A program made the position numbers and the translations under genes. A stretch of DNA of 64,000 nt, from the NCBI RefSeq assembly GCF_009764265.1, contig NZ_RWIR01000051.1:118511-182510 (forward strand), written 5' to 3'. The notes under the pieces are model-generated. The model did no database searches. It was not told where the DNA came from and worked only from the letters and a program-made list of their open reading frames with translations. Below are positions 8,976 through 18,419 of the stretch, piece by piece. Source of the stretch: Pseudomonas sp. PB101 (GTDB lineage: Bacteria > Pseudomonadota > Gammaproteobacteria > Pseudomonadales > Pseudomonadaceae). The stretch's first letter is position 1; each line of letters starts with the position of its first letter.

Positions 8976-9013
8976 GGGTGTGGTGTACCCCCCCAACGTA
9001 AAACAACCCAAAC

Positions 9014-9043
9014 AAAAACGGCGACCCGAAGGTCGCCGTTTTT
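9014..9043. terminator. Bidirectional intrinsic terminator
   Basis: AAAAACGGCGACC-CGAA-GGTCGCCGTTTTT: a 13-bp stem with a tetraloop, an A-run before and a T-run after. It serves both the sigma/anti-sigma transcript and the convergent fdhA transcript. Confidence 0.9.
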
Positions 9044-9058
9044 ATATTGCCTGAAGGC

Positions 9059-10258
9059 TTACGCCGCACTGAACATCTTGTGCGGATCGATCACAAACTT
9101 CTTCGGCACGCCGGCATCGAACTCGCCATAACCCTGCGGTGCCTGATCCAGGCTGATCACCTGGACACCCACCACTTCGGCGATGTTGATGCGGTCCCAC
9201 ATGATCGCTTGCATCAGCGCACGGTTGTACTTCATCACCGGGGTCTGGCCGGTGTGGAAGCTGTGGGACTTGGCCCAGCCCAGACCGAAGCGGATGCTCA
9301 GGCTGCCCATTTTCGCGGCAGCGTCGACAGCGCCCGGGTCTTCGGTCACGTAGAGGCCGGGGATACCGATCTTGCCTGCCACCCGCACCACGCCCATCAA
9401 CGAGTTGAGCACGGTGGCCGGGGCTTCGTGTTTCACGCCGTCATGGCCGTGGCCACGGGCTTCGAAGCCGACGGCGTCGATGGCGCAATCCACTTCCGGC
9501 TCGCCCAGCAGCGCGGCGATCTGTTCGTGCAGCGGCGTGTCCAGGGACAGGTCGGCGATCTCGAAGCCCTGGGCCTTGGCGTGAGCCAGGCGCACGGTGT
9601 TGACGTCACCGACGATCACCACTGCCGCGCCGAGCAGGCGAGCGGATGCGGCCGCCGCCAGACCGACCGGACCGGCACCGGCGATGTACACCGTGCTGCC
9701 TGGGCCAACGCCGGCGGTCACGGCACCGTGATAGCCGGTTGGCAGGATGTCGGAGAGGCAAGTCAGGTCACGGATTTTTTCCATGGCCCGATCGCGATCC
9801 GGCAGTTTCAGCAGGTTGAAGTCGGCATACGGCACCATGGCGTATTCGGCCTGGCCGCCGGTCCAGTCGCCCATGTCGACATAACCGTAGGCACCTCCCG
9901 GACGCGCCGGGTTGACGCTCAGGCACACGCCGGTGTGCATCTCTTTGCACGAACGGCAGCGCCCGCAAGCGACGTTGAACGGTACGGACACCAGGTCGCC
10001 GATTTGCAGGTTCTCGACGTCGCTGCCCTTCTCGATCACTTCCCCGGTGATTTCGTGGCCCAGTACCAGGCCGGTTTGAGCGGTGGTACGACCGCGCACC
10101 ATGTGCTGGTCGGAACCACAGATGTTGGTGGAAACCACACGCAGGATGACGGCGTGGTTAATCTTCCTGCCACGCGGGTCCTGCATTTTCGGATAGTCGA
10201 TTTTCTGTACTTCGACCTTGCCAGCGCCGAGATACACCACACCACGATTGCCAGACAT
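9059..10258 (-). CDS. fdhA: Glutathione-independent formaldehyde dehydrogenase
   Basis: A 399-residue zinc alcohol-dehydrogenase-family enzyme. The catalytic zinc ligands appear in NICGSDQH (C47) and LGHE (H68); the structural zinc is held by the Cys cluster CGRCRSCKEMHTGVC (about 98-112). A Rossmann segment (YIAGAGPVGLAAAASARLLG) binds NAD. It oxidises formaldehyde to formate without glutathione, as in P. putida FdhA. Here it removes formaldehyde released by sarcosine and dimethylglycine demethylation; it is the distal gene of the glyA-sox-purU-fdhA run. Confidence 0.95.
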   Translation of the reverse strand: MSGNRGVVYLGAGKVEVQKIDYPKMQDPRGRKINHAVILRVVSTNICGSDQHMVRGRTTAQTGLVLGHEITGEVIEKGSDVENLQIGDLVSVPFNVACGRCRSCKEMHTGVCLSVNPARPGGAYGYVDMGDWTGGQAEYAMVPYADFNLLKLPDRDRAMEKIRDLTCLSDILPTGYHGAVTAGVGPGSTVYIAGAGPVGLAAAASARLLGAAVVIVGDVNTVRLAHAKAQGFEIADLSLDTPLHEQIAALLGEPEVDCAIDAVGFEARGHGHDGVKHEAPATVLNSLMGVVRVAGKIGIPGLYVTEDPGAVDAAAKMGSLSIRFGLGWAKSHSFHTGQTPVMKYNRALMQAIMWDRINIAEVVGVQVISLDQAPQGYGEFDAGVPKKFVIDPHKMFSAA

Positions 10259-10352
10259 GCTTTCACCTCGCTGTTGTTGTTATGGAACCGCGTTGCCCAG
10301 GCAGGCAGCGCGTTAAGTGCTCGGGTTATTGCCTGTGTTGTCTGTTAGGGCC

Positions 10353-10445
10353 TCATCGCTGGCAAGCCAGCTCCCACAGTGGCCGGGTTGTACACAAACT
10401 CTGCGAACGACATAAAACCCTGTGGGAGCTGGCTTGCCAGCGATA
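10353..10445. repeat. REP pair between purU and fdhA
   Basis: Inverted arms at 10353-10379 and 10418-10445 (CATCGCTGGCAAGCCAGCTC and reverse), within the probable operon. The second arm ends only a few bases from the purU stop codon. Confidence 0.8.
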
Positions 10446-10450
10446 GCGAT

Positions 10451-11308
10451 CTAGAGAACGACCGTACGATTCGCGTTCAAGAACACTCTTCTCTCGATGT
10501 GATACCCAACCGCCCGCGCCAGGGTCAACCCTTCGATATCCCGCCCCTTGGCGATCAGGTCTTCCGGGTAATGGCTGTGATCCACCGCCTCGACGCCCTG
10601 GGCAATGATCGGCCCTTCATCGAGGTCGTTGTTGATGTAGTGCGCCGTGGCGCCCACCAGTTTCACGCCCTTGTTGTAGGCCTGGTGATAGGGCTTGGCG
10701 CCCTTGAACCCGGGCAGCAGGGAGTGGTGGATATTGATCGCCTTGCCATCGAGCTTGCGGCACAGTTCCGGCGACAGCACTTGCATGTAGCGCGCAAGGA
10801 TCACCAGCTCCGCACCGGACTCTTCAATGACCTGCCAGACCTGACGCTCTTGCGACGGCTTGTCGTTCGGGTCCAGCGGGAAGTGGTAGTACGGAATCTG
10901 GTGCCAGTCAGCCAGTGGCTTGAGGTCCGGGTGGTTGGAGACCACGGCGGCCACGTCCATCGACAACTGGCCGATGCGCTGGCGATAAAGCAAGTCGTTG
11001 AGGCAGTGATCGGCCTTGGAGACCATGATCACCACTTTCGGCCGATAGTTCGGCGCGGTCAGTTCGAAATTCATGCCAAAGGCGTCGCCACGTTCAGCCA
11101 GCCCCGCACGAAACGACTGCTCGTCGAAATCATCGGGTTGGCGGAATTCCACTCGAATGAAGAAACGGCCCGAAAGCCGGTCATCGAAGGAATGGTGCTC
11201 GGTGACGTAGCAGCCCTGCTCGAACAGAAAGCGGGTCACCGCATCCACCGTGCCGAGTACGCTGGGGCAGTCGGCGGTCAGAATCCATGTGTCTGGGGCG
11301 CGGCTCAT
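10451..11308 (-). CDS. purU: Formyltetrahydrofolate deformylase
   Basis: A 285-residue enzyme. Residues ~1-85 form an ACT-type regulatory domain; the catalytic formyltransferase-fold domain has the signature NIHHSLLPGFKGAKPYHQAY and the aspartate loop NDLDEGPIIAQG. It hydrolyses 10-formyl-THF to formate and THF. Next to the sarcosine oxidase genes it probably balances the one-carbon folate pool during glycine betaine growth (compare purU2, PA5420, of P. aeruginosa). Confidence 0.95.
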   Translation of the reverse strand: MSRAPDTWILTADCPSVLGTVDAVTRFLFEQGCYVTEHHSFDDRLSGRFFIRVEFRQPDDFDEQSFRAGLAERGDAFGMNFELTAPNYRPKVVIMVSKADHCLNDLLYRQRIGQLSMDVAAVVSNHPDLKPLADWHQIPYYHFPLDPNDKPSQERQVWQVIEESGAELVILARYMQVLSPELCRKLDGKAINIHHSLLPGFKGAKPYHQAYNKGVKLVGATAHYINNDLDEGPIIAQGVEAVDHSHYPEDLIAKGRDIEGLTLARAVGYHIERRVFLNANRTVVL

Positions 11309-11343
11309 AGTGCGGTGACTCCTGTGAAATCGGTGGATGCCTA

Positions 11344-11460
11344 CTGTAGGAGCGAGCCCTGCTCGCGATGGACGTCAACGATGACGCGTGCTTCCTGATT
11401 TAGCGCGTCGCTCTCAAGTCCATCGTCGGAGCGCCGCCCGGAGCAGGCTCGCTCCTACAG
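11344..11460. repeat. REP pair between soxG and purU
   Basis: First arm CTGTAGGAGCGAGCCCTGCT at 11344-11371 and an inverted arm ending GCTCGCTCCTACAG at 11460. The second arm is imperfect near 11421-11440. Confidence 0.7.
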
Positions 11461-11467
11461 GTTTTCA

Positions 11468-12100
11468 TCAAGCCTGAACGCTGAGGCCGTACTCGGCAGA
11501 AGCATCCTGCAGCCACAGCCACCAGTAATCCGAGAAGCTGCGACGAATCAGCAGTTCCCAGGTGTCTTCGGCGGTGTGACGGATCATCAGTTGCGACTTG
11601 GCGAACACCGTGCCGACGGCTTTACCCACCGGGAAGTTGTTCGGGTGCACGTCGTAGCTGGTGGACTTCATCAGCACCTGGCGCACGTTCGGGCCGCTCA
11701 GTTCGAGGAGTTGCTGGCCGCCGCTGACGTTGACGATTGCAATGTGCAGATCGCCCAGCGCTTCGCGCAGTTTCTGCTCGGCGGCAAGCTCTTCACCGGT
11801 CGGCACGATCAGCAGCCACTCATCCGGCCCCATCCATTGCAGGCTGGTTTCGCCTTTGACGATGACGGTCAGCGCACCCGGCAATTCGATGCCGAGGGCT
11901 TTGTGCACACCGGCGGCAAACGCGGCATCGTGGCCATCGCCACGAATCGTCAAGTGGCCGAGGAGTTTTTTCTCACGCACGGTCACACCGGCGTTCTTGC
12001 GGCCCTTGCCCACCAGGCTGGCGAGGTCGGCATGATGCAGCGACGACTCGGCCTTGGCCCCGGAGGTTGGGCGTTGTTGGTAAACATTGGCTGCGGTCAT
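11468..12100 (-). CDS. soxG: Heterotetrameric sarcosine oxidase gamma subunit
   Basis: A 210-residue small subunit, similar to the GcvT-like gamma chains: MGPDEWLLIVPTG and VVNVSGGQQLLELSGPNVRQ are typical. The ATG at 12100 is chosen because AGGTG lies just upstream and it yields the family length; an open frame extends to 12250 but runs through a REP element. It is part of the complex that oxidises sarcosine to glycine. It is separated from soxA by 150 bp holding a REP pair. Confidence 0.93.
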   Translation of the reverse strand: MTAANVYQQRPTSGAKAESSLHHADLASLVGKGRKNAGVTVREKKLLGHLTIRGDGHDAAFAAGVHKALGIELPGALTVIVKGETSLQWMGPDEWLLIVPTGEELAAEQKLREALGDLHIAIVNVSGGQQLLELSGPNVRQVLMKSTSYDVHPNNFPVGKAVGTVFAKSQLMIRHTAEDTWELLIRRSFSDYWWLWLQDASAEYGLSVQA

Positions 12101-12140
12101 AAAGCACCTTTCCTGAATTCTGTTGATGGTGCGGTTGCCT

Positions 12141-12231
12141 CCTGTAGGAGCCGGCTTGCTGGCGATCCAAACGACGCGGTGTATCAGATGCACCGCGTTA
12201 TCGTTCATCGCCAGCAAGCTGGCTCCCACAG
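12141..12231. repeat. REP pair between soxA and soxG
   Basis: Inverted arms at 12141-12167 (CTGTAGGAGCCGGCTTGCTG) and 12206-12231. They interrupt the sox operon; such intra-operon REPs often set differential mRNA stability. Confidence 0.8.
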
Positions 12232-12250
12232 TCAAAACCACATCCGGCAA

Positions 12251-15200
12251 TCACACGTTCTGGCGTTCGCCCTTCGGATCGAAGAACACCGAGGAAACGA
12301 TTTCCGCCTCGATCACGCTGCCGTCGGCCAGCGGTGCGAACACGCGCTCGCCCATGCGCTGCAACCCGCCCTTGACCACGCCCATGGCAAACGAATAGCC
12401 CAGGGAGTTGTGCAGGTAGCTGGAGGTCACGTGACCGACCATGGTCATCGGGATCGCCTGCTTGGTGTTGAACACCAGTTGCGCACCTTCCGGCAGCCAC
12501 TTGTTCGGATCGATCGGCTTCAGGCCAACCAGTTGCTTGCGCTGATCACGCACGCAGTCTTCACGGTTCATGCCACGCCAGCCGATCCACGAGAACGGTT
12601 TGGTGCGACCGACACACCAGCCCATGTTCAGGTCGTCCGGGGTCATCGAGCTGTCAGTGTCCTGACCGACGATGATGAAGCCCTTCTCGGCCCGCAGCAC
12701 GTGCATGGTTTCGGTGCCGTACGGGGTGAGGTTGTACTTCTTGCCAGCGTCGACGATTTTTTCCAGGACGCCCATCGCATAGTCGGCTTGCACGTTGACT
12801 TCGTACGACAGCTCACCGGTAAACGAAATCCGGAATACCCGCGCTGGCACACCACCCACCAAACCTTCTTTCCAGGTCATGAACGGGAAGGCTTCGTTGG
12901 CGAGGTCGATGTCGGTGACTTCAGCGAGCAGCTTGCGGCTGTTCGGCCCGGACAGGGTCATGGTCGCCCAGTGGTCGGTCACGGAGGTGAAGTACACCTT
13001 CATGTCCGGCCATTCGGTCTGGTGGTACAGCTCCAGCCACTGCAGTACGCGAGCCGCGCCGCCGGTGGTGGTGGTCATGACGAAATGGTTGTCGGCCAGG
13101 CAAGCCGTCACGCCGTCGTCGAAGACCATGCCGTCTTCTTTGCACATCAGGCCGTAACGCGCCTTGCCCACATCGAGCTTGGTCCAGGCGTTGGTGTAGA
13201 CGCGGTTGAGGAACTCGCGCGCATCCGGGCCCTGGATGTCGATCTTGCCCAGGGTCGAAGCATCGAGCAGGCCGACGCTGTCGCGCACGGCTTTGCATTC
13301 GCGCTTCACTGCCGCATGCAGGTCTTCACCGGATTTCGGGAAGTACCAAGGACGCTTCCACTGGCCGACGTCTTCGAACTCGGCGCCGCTTTTCAGGTGC
13401 CATTGATGCAGTGCGGTGTAGCGCACCGGCTCGAAGATGTGCCCACAGTGACGACCGGCCACGGCGCCGAAAGTCACCGGCGTGTAGTTCGGGCGGAACA
13501 TGGTGGTGCCCATCTGCGGGATGGTCACGTTCAGCGAGCGGGCAGCGATGGCCAGGCCGTTGACGTTGCCGAGCTTGCCCTGATCGGTGCCGAAACCCAG
13601 CGCGGTGTAGCGTTTGACGTGCTCGACCGACTCGAAGCCCTCGCGGGTCGCCAGTTCGATGGCGGCGGCGGTGACGTCGTTTTGCAGGTCGACGAATTGC
13701 TTCGGCGCCCGTGCGGTGTTCTTTTCATGGGGCACCTGGAACAGCGCCAGGGTCGCCTCTTCGAGACGGCTCAGGGCTTTGGGCAGCACGCCTTCGACCG
13801 ACTGGAAGCCAGCTTCGGCAGCAGCGCGAACGCCACCTTCAAAACCGTCGGCCAGGGAATCGCCGAGGCCGTAGACTCCGTTGATGCCACCGACGCACAC
13901 GCGTTTTTGCGGTGCTTCGCCCGGTACGAAACCGAGGATGTCTTCACGCCAGATCGGCTTGCCACCCAGGTGCGAAGCCAGGTGAACCACCGGGCTGTAG
14001 CCACCGGAGCTGCCGATCACGTCGCAGTCGAGCCATTCGCCCGGGCTGGTCACGGTGTGGGCTTTGACATCGATTGCGGCCACGCGGGCAGCGGTCACGT
14101 GCTTGCTGCCACGGGCCTCGATCACGGCGCTGCCGGTAAGGATGCGGATGCCTTTGGCGCGGGCTTCTTCCACCAGCGCACCACGCGGATTGCTGCGGGC
14201 GTCGGCGATGGCCACCACTTGCAGGCTGGCATCGAGCCAATCCAGGGCAACGCGGTAGGCGTGGTCGTTGTTGGTCGACAGCACCAGCTTCTTGCCCGGT
14301 GCCACGCCGTAACGACGCACATAAGTCGAGATGGCGCCGGCGAGCATGTTGCCCGGCACGTCGTTGTTGCCGTAGACCAGTGGACGCTCGTGAGCGCCGG
14401 TCGCCAGTACCACGCGAGTGGCGCGGACCCGGTGGATACGCTGACGCACCTGGCCAATCGGTGCGCGGTCGCCGAGGTGATCGGTCAGGCGCTCGTGAAT
14501 GGTCAGGAAGTTGTGGTCGTGGTAGCCGTTGACGGTGGCGCGCGGCAACAGCAGCACGTCCGGGGTGTTCTTCAGTTCGTCGATGACGCTGGCCACCCAC
14601 TCCATCGCAGGCTTGCCGTCGAGGCTTTCGCGGGAGTCGAGCAGGCTGCCGCCGAACTCTTCCTGTTCGTCAGCCAGGATCACCCGGGCACCGCTGCGCG
14701 CAGCCGCCAGTGCAGCGGCCAGGCCTGCAGGGCCGGCGCCGACGATCAGCACGTCGCAGTGCTGGTTCATGTAGTCGTAGGTGTCCGGATCGTTCTCGGT
14801 CGGCGAGCGACCCAGGCCGGCAGCCTTGCGGATGTACTTCTCGTAGGTCATCCAGAACGATTGCGGGTACATGAAGGTTTTGTAGTAGAAGCCCGGCGGC
14901 ATCAGCTTGCCGCCGACCTTGCCGAGAATCCCCATCATGTCGTTGTTGACGCTCGGCCAGCCGTTGGTGCTGGTGGCGACCAGGCCTTGGTACAGCGCCT
15001 GTTGCGTGGCGCGCACGTTCGGGATCTGCGTGGCTTCGGTGGCGCCGATCTGCAGCACCGCGTTCGGCTCTTCTGCGCCAGCGGCGAAGATGCCGCGTGG
15101 ACGGGAATACTTGAAGCTGCGACCGATGATGTCGACGCCGTTGGCCAGCAGTGCAGCGGCCAGGGAATCGCCTTCGAAGCCTTTGTAGTTCTGGCCGTTG

Positions 15201-15268
15201 AAGGTGAAGGTCAAGACTTTGTTGCGGTCGATCCGTCCGCCGTTGGACAGGCGATTGATCTGGCTCAT
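12251..15268 (-). CDS. soxA: Heterotetrameric sarcosine oxidase alpha subunit
   Basis: A 1005-residue subunit. Residues ~15-100 are a ferredoxin-like N-terminal domain (FTFNGQNYKGFEGDSLAAAL) without iron-sulfur cysteines; the Rossmann motif GAGPAGLAAA (177-186) binds NAD; residues ~600-1000 form the GcvT-like folate-binding domain with the aminomethyltransferase C-terminus (GHVTSSYLHNSLGYSFAMGV). The complex oxidatively demethylates sarcosine, passing the methyl carbon to THF as 5,10-methylene-THF or releasing formaldehyde, with hydrogen peroxide. The start overlaps soxD by four bases. Confidence 0.96.
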   Translation of the reverse strand: MSQINRLSNGGRIDRNKVLTFTFNGQNYKGFEGDSLAAALLANGVDIIGRSFKYSRPRGIFAAGAEEPNAVLQIGATEATQIPNVRATQQALYQGLVATSTNGWPSVNNDMMGILGKVGGKLMPPGFYYKTFMYPQSFWMTYEKYIRKAAGLGRSPTENDPDTYDYMNQHCDVLIVGAGPAGLAAALAAARSGARVILADEQEEFGGSLLDSRESLDGKPAMEWVASVIDELKNTPDVLLLPRATVNGYHDHNFLTIHERLTDHLGDRAPIGQVRQRIHRVRATRVVLATGAHERPLVYGNNDVPGNMLAGAISTYVRRYGVAPGKKLVLSTNNDHAYRVALDWLDASLQVVAIADARSNPRGALVEEARAKGIRILTGSAVIEARGSKHVTAARVAAIDVKAHTVTSPGEWLDCDVIGSSGGYSPVVHLASHLGGKPIWREDILGFVPGEAPQKRVCVGGINGVYGLGDSLADGFEGGVRAAAEAGFQSVEGVLPKALSRLEEATLALFQVPHEKNTARAPKQFVDLQNDVTAAAIELATREGFESVEHVKRYTALGFGTDQGKLGNVNGLAIAARSLNVTIPQMGTTMFRPNYTPVTFGAVAGRHCGHIFEPVRYTALHQWHLKSGAEFEDVGQWKRPWYFPKSGEDLHAAVKRECKAVRDSVGLLDASTLGKIDIQGPDAREFLNRVYTNAWTKLDVGKARYGLMCKEDGMVFDDGVTACLADNHFVMTTTTGGAARVLQWLELYHQTEWPDMKVYFTSVTDHWATMTLSGPNSRKLLAEVTDIDLANEAFPFMTWKEGLVGGVPARVFRISFTGELSYEVNVQADYAMGVLEKIVDAGKKYNLTPYGTETMHVLRAEKGFIIVGQDTDSSMTPDDLNMGWCVGRTKPFSWIGWRGMNREDCVRDQRKQLVGLKPIDPNKWLPEGAQLVFNTKQAIPMTMVGHVTSSYLHNSLGYSFAMGVVKGGLQRMGERVFAPLADGSVIEAEIVSSVFFDPKGERQNV

Positions 15269-15594
15269 ACCTTCTCTCCCAGAGCCGTGCTGGCCGCTTT
15301 CGGGCTATCGGTCTTGTCGGTGAATTGTGGCTTGGTGCCGATCTTGTAGGTTTCGAGAATCTCGTAGGTCACGGTGTCACGGGTGACGTTGAAGTACTGG
15401 CGGCAACCGGCGACGTGATCCCACAGCTCGTGGTGCAGACCGCGCGGGTTGTCGCGGAAGAACATGTAGTCGCCCCACTCCTCGTCGGTGCAGGTGTTCG
15501 GATCCAGTGGACGCGGGATGTGCGCCTGGCCGGATGCGTGGAATTCCTCTTCGGAGCGCAACTCGCCGCAGTGAGGACAGAAGATATGCAACAT
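15265..15594 (-). CDS. soxD: Sarcosine oxidase delta subunit
   Basis: A 109-residue subunit. The N-terminal CPHCGELRSEEEF supplies Cys and His zinc ligands and a later HVAGCRQYF supplies the others, as in known SoxD structures. It bridges the alpha and beta subunits. It lies 14 bp after soxB and overlaps soxA. Confidence 0.95.
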   Translation of the reverse strand: MLHIFCPHCGELRSEEEFHASGQAHIPRPLDPNTCTDEEWGDYMFFRDNPRGLHHELWDHVAGCRQYFNVTRDTVTYEILETYKIGTKPQFTDKTDSPKAASTALGEKV

Positions 15595-15608
15595 GGGGAT
15601 TTCTCCTG

Positions 15609-16859
15609 TTAGTGGGCAACCGCAGCAGCGCCGTGTTCATCGATCAACGCACCGTTGTGGAAACGGTCGATGGAGAAAGGTGCGGCCAACGGGTGCATTT
15701 CACCCTTGGCCAGGCTCGCGGCAAACACGTTGCCCGAACCAGGTGTGGCCTTGAAGCCGCCGGTGCCCCAACCGCAGTTGAAGAACATGTTCGGTACCGG
15801 GGTTTTCGAAATGATCGGGCAGGCATCCGGCGTGGTGTCGACGATGCCGCCCCACTGACGGTTCATGCGTACGCGCGAGAGCACCGGGAACATCTCGACG
15901 ATGGCCTGGACGGTGTGCTCGATCACCGGGTACGAACCACGCTGACCGTAGCCGTTGTAGCCGTCGATACCGGCGCCGATCACCAGGTCGCCCTTGTCGG
16001 ACTGGCTGATGTAGCCGTGTACGGCGTTGGACATGATCACGCTGTCGATAATCGGCTTGATCGGTTCGGACACCAGCGCTTGCAGCGGGTGGGATTCGAT
16101 CGGCAGGCGGAAACCGGCGAGCTTGGCCATGTGCCCGGAGTTACCGGCGGTCACTACGCCGACGCGCTTGGCGCCGATGAAGCCCTTGTTGGTTTCAACG
16201 CCGATGCACACGCCGTTTTCCTTGCGGAAACCGATCACTTCGGTCTGCTGGATCAGGTCCACGCCGAGGGCGTCGGCGGCACGGGCAAAGCCCCAGGCCA
16301 CGGCATCGTGACGGGCCACGCCGCCGCGACGCTGGACGGTGGCGCCCATCACCGGGTAGCGAGTGTTCTTGGAGCAGTCGAGGTACGGAATCTCGTCGGC
16401 AACCTGTTTTGCATCGAGCAGTTCACCATCCACGCCGTTGAGGCGGTTGGCGCTGACCCGACGCTCGGAATCACGGATGTCCTGCAGGGTGTGGCACAGG
16501 TTGTAGACGCCACGCTGGGAGAACATCACGTTGTAGTTCAGGTCCTGGGACAGGCCTTCCCACAGTTTCATCGCGTGTTCGTACAGGTGCGCCGACTCGT
16601 CCCACAGGTAGTTGGAGCGAACGATGGTGGTGTTGCGCGCGGTGTTACCGCCGCCCAGCCAGCCTTTCTCGACCACGGCCACGTTGGTGATGCCGTGTTC
16701 CTTGGCCAGGTAGTAGGCCGTTGCCAGACCATGCCCGCCACCGCCGACGATGACCACGTCGTAGACCTTTTTAGGGGTCGGCGTGCGCCACATTTTCTGC
16801 CAGTTTTCATGATGGCTGAGAGAGTGTTTGAAGAGGCCGAAGCCCGAGTAGCGTTGCAT
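15609..16859 (-). CDS. soxB: Sarcosine oxidase beta subunit
   Basis: A 416-residue flavoprotein of the DAO family. The dinucleotide motif DVVIVGGGGHGLATAYYLA lies at ~35-50. It carries FAD and the covalent FMN site and oxidises sarcosine. MQRYSGFG at 16859 is chosen because GGAG sits 9 bases upstream; an ATG six bases earlier (16865) is too close to that site. Third-from-last step of betaine breakdown; it follows glyA by 23 bp. Confidence 0.95.
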   Translation of the reverse strand: MQRYSGFGLFKHSLSHHENWQKMWRTPTPKKVYDVVIVGGGGHGLATAYYLAKEHGITNVAVVEKGWLGGGNTARNTTIVRSNYLWDESAHLYEHAMKLWEGLSQDLNYNVMFSQRGVYNLCHTLQDIRDSERRVSANRLNGVDGELLDAKQVADEIPYLDCSKNTRYPVMGATVQRRGGVARHDAVAWGFARAADALGVDLIQQTEVIGFRKENGVCIGVETNKGFIGAKRVGVVTAGNSGHMAKLAGFRLPIESHPLQALVSEPIKPIIDSVIMSNAVHGYISQSDKGDLVIGAGIDGYNGYGQRGSYPVIEHTVQAIVEMFPVLSRVRMNRQWGGIVDTTPDACPIISKTPVPNMFFNCGWGTGGFKATPGSGNVFAASLAKGEMHPLAAPFSIDRFHNGALIDEHGAAAVAH

Positions 16860-16882
16860 AGTCATTTACTCCAAAACCGCAC

Positions 16883-18136
16883 TCAGCGATAAACCGGGAA
16901 GTCCGCGCACAGGGCTGCCACTTGCTCGGCGACATTGGCCTCGACATCGGCGTCGCCGAGGTTGTCGAGGATGTCGCAGATCCAGCCGGCCAGCGTGACG
17001 CACTGGGCCACCTTGAAGCCGCGAGTGGTCACCGCCGGAGTGCCGATGCGCAGGCCGGAGGTCACGAACGGCGACTGTGGATCGTTCGGGACAGCGTTCT
17101 TGTTCACAGTGATGTGGGCGCGACCGAGTGCTGCATCCGCCTCTTTGCCGGTCAGGCCCTGACGGATCAGGCTGACCAGGAACAGGTGGTTGTCGGTACC
17201 GCCGGACACTACATCGTAGCCGCGTTTGATAAACACGCCGGCCATGGCCTGGGCGTTGTCGATCACTTGTTGCTGGTAAGCCTTGAAGCCTGGCTCCAGC
17301 GCTTCCTTGAAGCACACCGCCTTGCCAGCGATCACGTGCATCAGCGGGCCGCCCTGGGCACCCGGGAACACTGCCGCGTTGAGCTTCTTCTCGATTTCTT
17401 CGTTGGACTTGCACAGGATCAGGCCGCCACGAGGACCGCGCAGGGTCTTGTGGGTGGTGGTGGTGACCACGTCGGCGTAAGGCAGCGGGTTCGGGTACAG
17501 GCCGGCAGCGACCAGACCGGCCACGTGGGCCATGTCGACGAACAGCAGTGCACCAACCTTATCGGCGATCTGGCGGAAGCGCGGGAAGTCGAGGGTCTTG
17601 GAGTAGGCCGAGAAACCGGCAACGATCATCTTCGGCTTGCACTCGACGGCCAGGCGCTCGACTTCGTCGTAATCGATCAGACCGGTCTTGGTGTCGATAC
17701 CGTACTGCACGGCGTTGTACAGCTTGCCCGAGGACGACACCTTGGCGCCGTGGGTCAGGTGACCGCCGTGGGCCAGGCTCATGCCCAGGATGGTGTCGCC
17801 GGCTTGCAGCAGGGCCAGGTACACGGCGCTGTTGGCCGAGGAGCCGGAGTGCGGCTGGACGTTGGCGTAATCGGCGCCGAACAGTTGCTTGGCGCGCTCG
17901 ATGGCCAGCGCCTCAACCTTGTCGACGTGCTCGCAACCGCCGTAGTAGCGCTTGCCCGGATAACCTTCGGCGTACTTGTTGGTCAGGCCGCTGCCTTGCG
18001 CTTCCATGACGCGTTTGCTGGTGTAGTTCTCCGACGCGATCAGCTCGATGTGATCTTCCTGACGTTGCTCTTCGGCATTCATCGCCGCCAGCAGTGCATC
18101 GTCGTAACCCTGGATCTGGTCTTGCTTGCTGAACAT
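16883..18136 (-). CDS. glyA: Serine hydroxymethyltransferase
   Basis: A 417-residue PLP enzyme. The PLP lysine is in TTTTHKTLRGPRGG (about residue 230), and LIASENYTSKRVMEAQGS is the family N-terminal signature. It combines glycine with 5,10-methylene-THF to give serine. It heads the glyA-soxBDAG operon, corresponding to glyA1 of P. aeruginosa. The ATG at 18136 follows GGGAGAGACGCG; upstream in-frame codons to 18184 are not family-like. Confidence 0.96.
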   Translation of the reverse strand: MFSKQDQIQGYDDALLAAMNAEEQRQEDHIELIASENYTSKRVMEAQGSGLTNKYAEGYPGKRYYGGCEHVDKVEALAIERAKQLFGADYANVQPHSGSSANSAVYLALLQAGDTILGMSLAHGGHLTHGAKVSSSGKLYNAVQYGIDTKTGLIDYDEVERLAVECKPKMIVAGFSAYSKTLDFPRFRQIADKVGALLFVDMAHVAGLVAAGLYPNPLPYADVVTTTTHKTLRGPRGGLILCKSNEEIEKKLNAAVFPGAQGGPLMHVIAGKAVCFKEALEPGFKAYQQQVIDNAQAMAGVFIKRGYDVVSGGTDNHLFLVSLIRQGLTGKEADAALGRAHITVNKNAVPNDPQSPFVTSGLRIGTPAVTTRGFKVAQCVTLAGWICDILDNLGDADVEANVAEQVAALCADFPVYR

Positions 18137-18324
18137 CGCGTCTCTCCCAGCGGCGGCGGTGCGCCATTCGTCTCGGTGAGGCACTGGTTTTTCGGCAGTG
18201 CCCTTTGATAGCGATGGTATGACTGGCTTCGAAGGGTCAAATGCCTACGGGCGCCACGCAAAGGTGCGTTTACGACATGGCGGGAAATGGCGAGTCAAAC
18301 ACGATCCTCAATTCATCGAGAAAC

Positions 18325-18418
18325 CCTGTGGGAGCTGGCTTGCCAGCGATGGCGTCAGCACATCCAGCATTTATGGCGGCTGATCCACCGCTATCGCTGG
18401 CAAGCCAGCTCCCACAGG
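18325..18418. repeat. REP pair between glyA promoter and traX-like gene
   Basis: Inverted arms at 18325-18351 (CCTGTGGGAGCTGGCTTGCC) and 18391-18418. The second arm abuts the stop codon of the TraX-like gene. The rest of the 283-bp gap is the glyA promoter region; two spaced ATGGCG repeats near 18278-18293 may be regulatory. Confidence 0.8.
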
Positions 18419-18419
18419 A

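Noticed and set aside
11576..15349. Long open frame (over 1,200 codons) on the plus strand opposite soxA
   Set aside because: It is antisense to a certain gene; high-GC codon bias leaves the opposite frame open. The translation is rich in His, Gln, Val and Ala with no domain.
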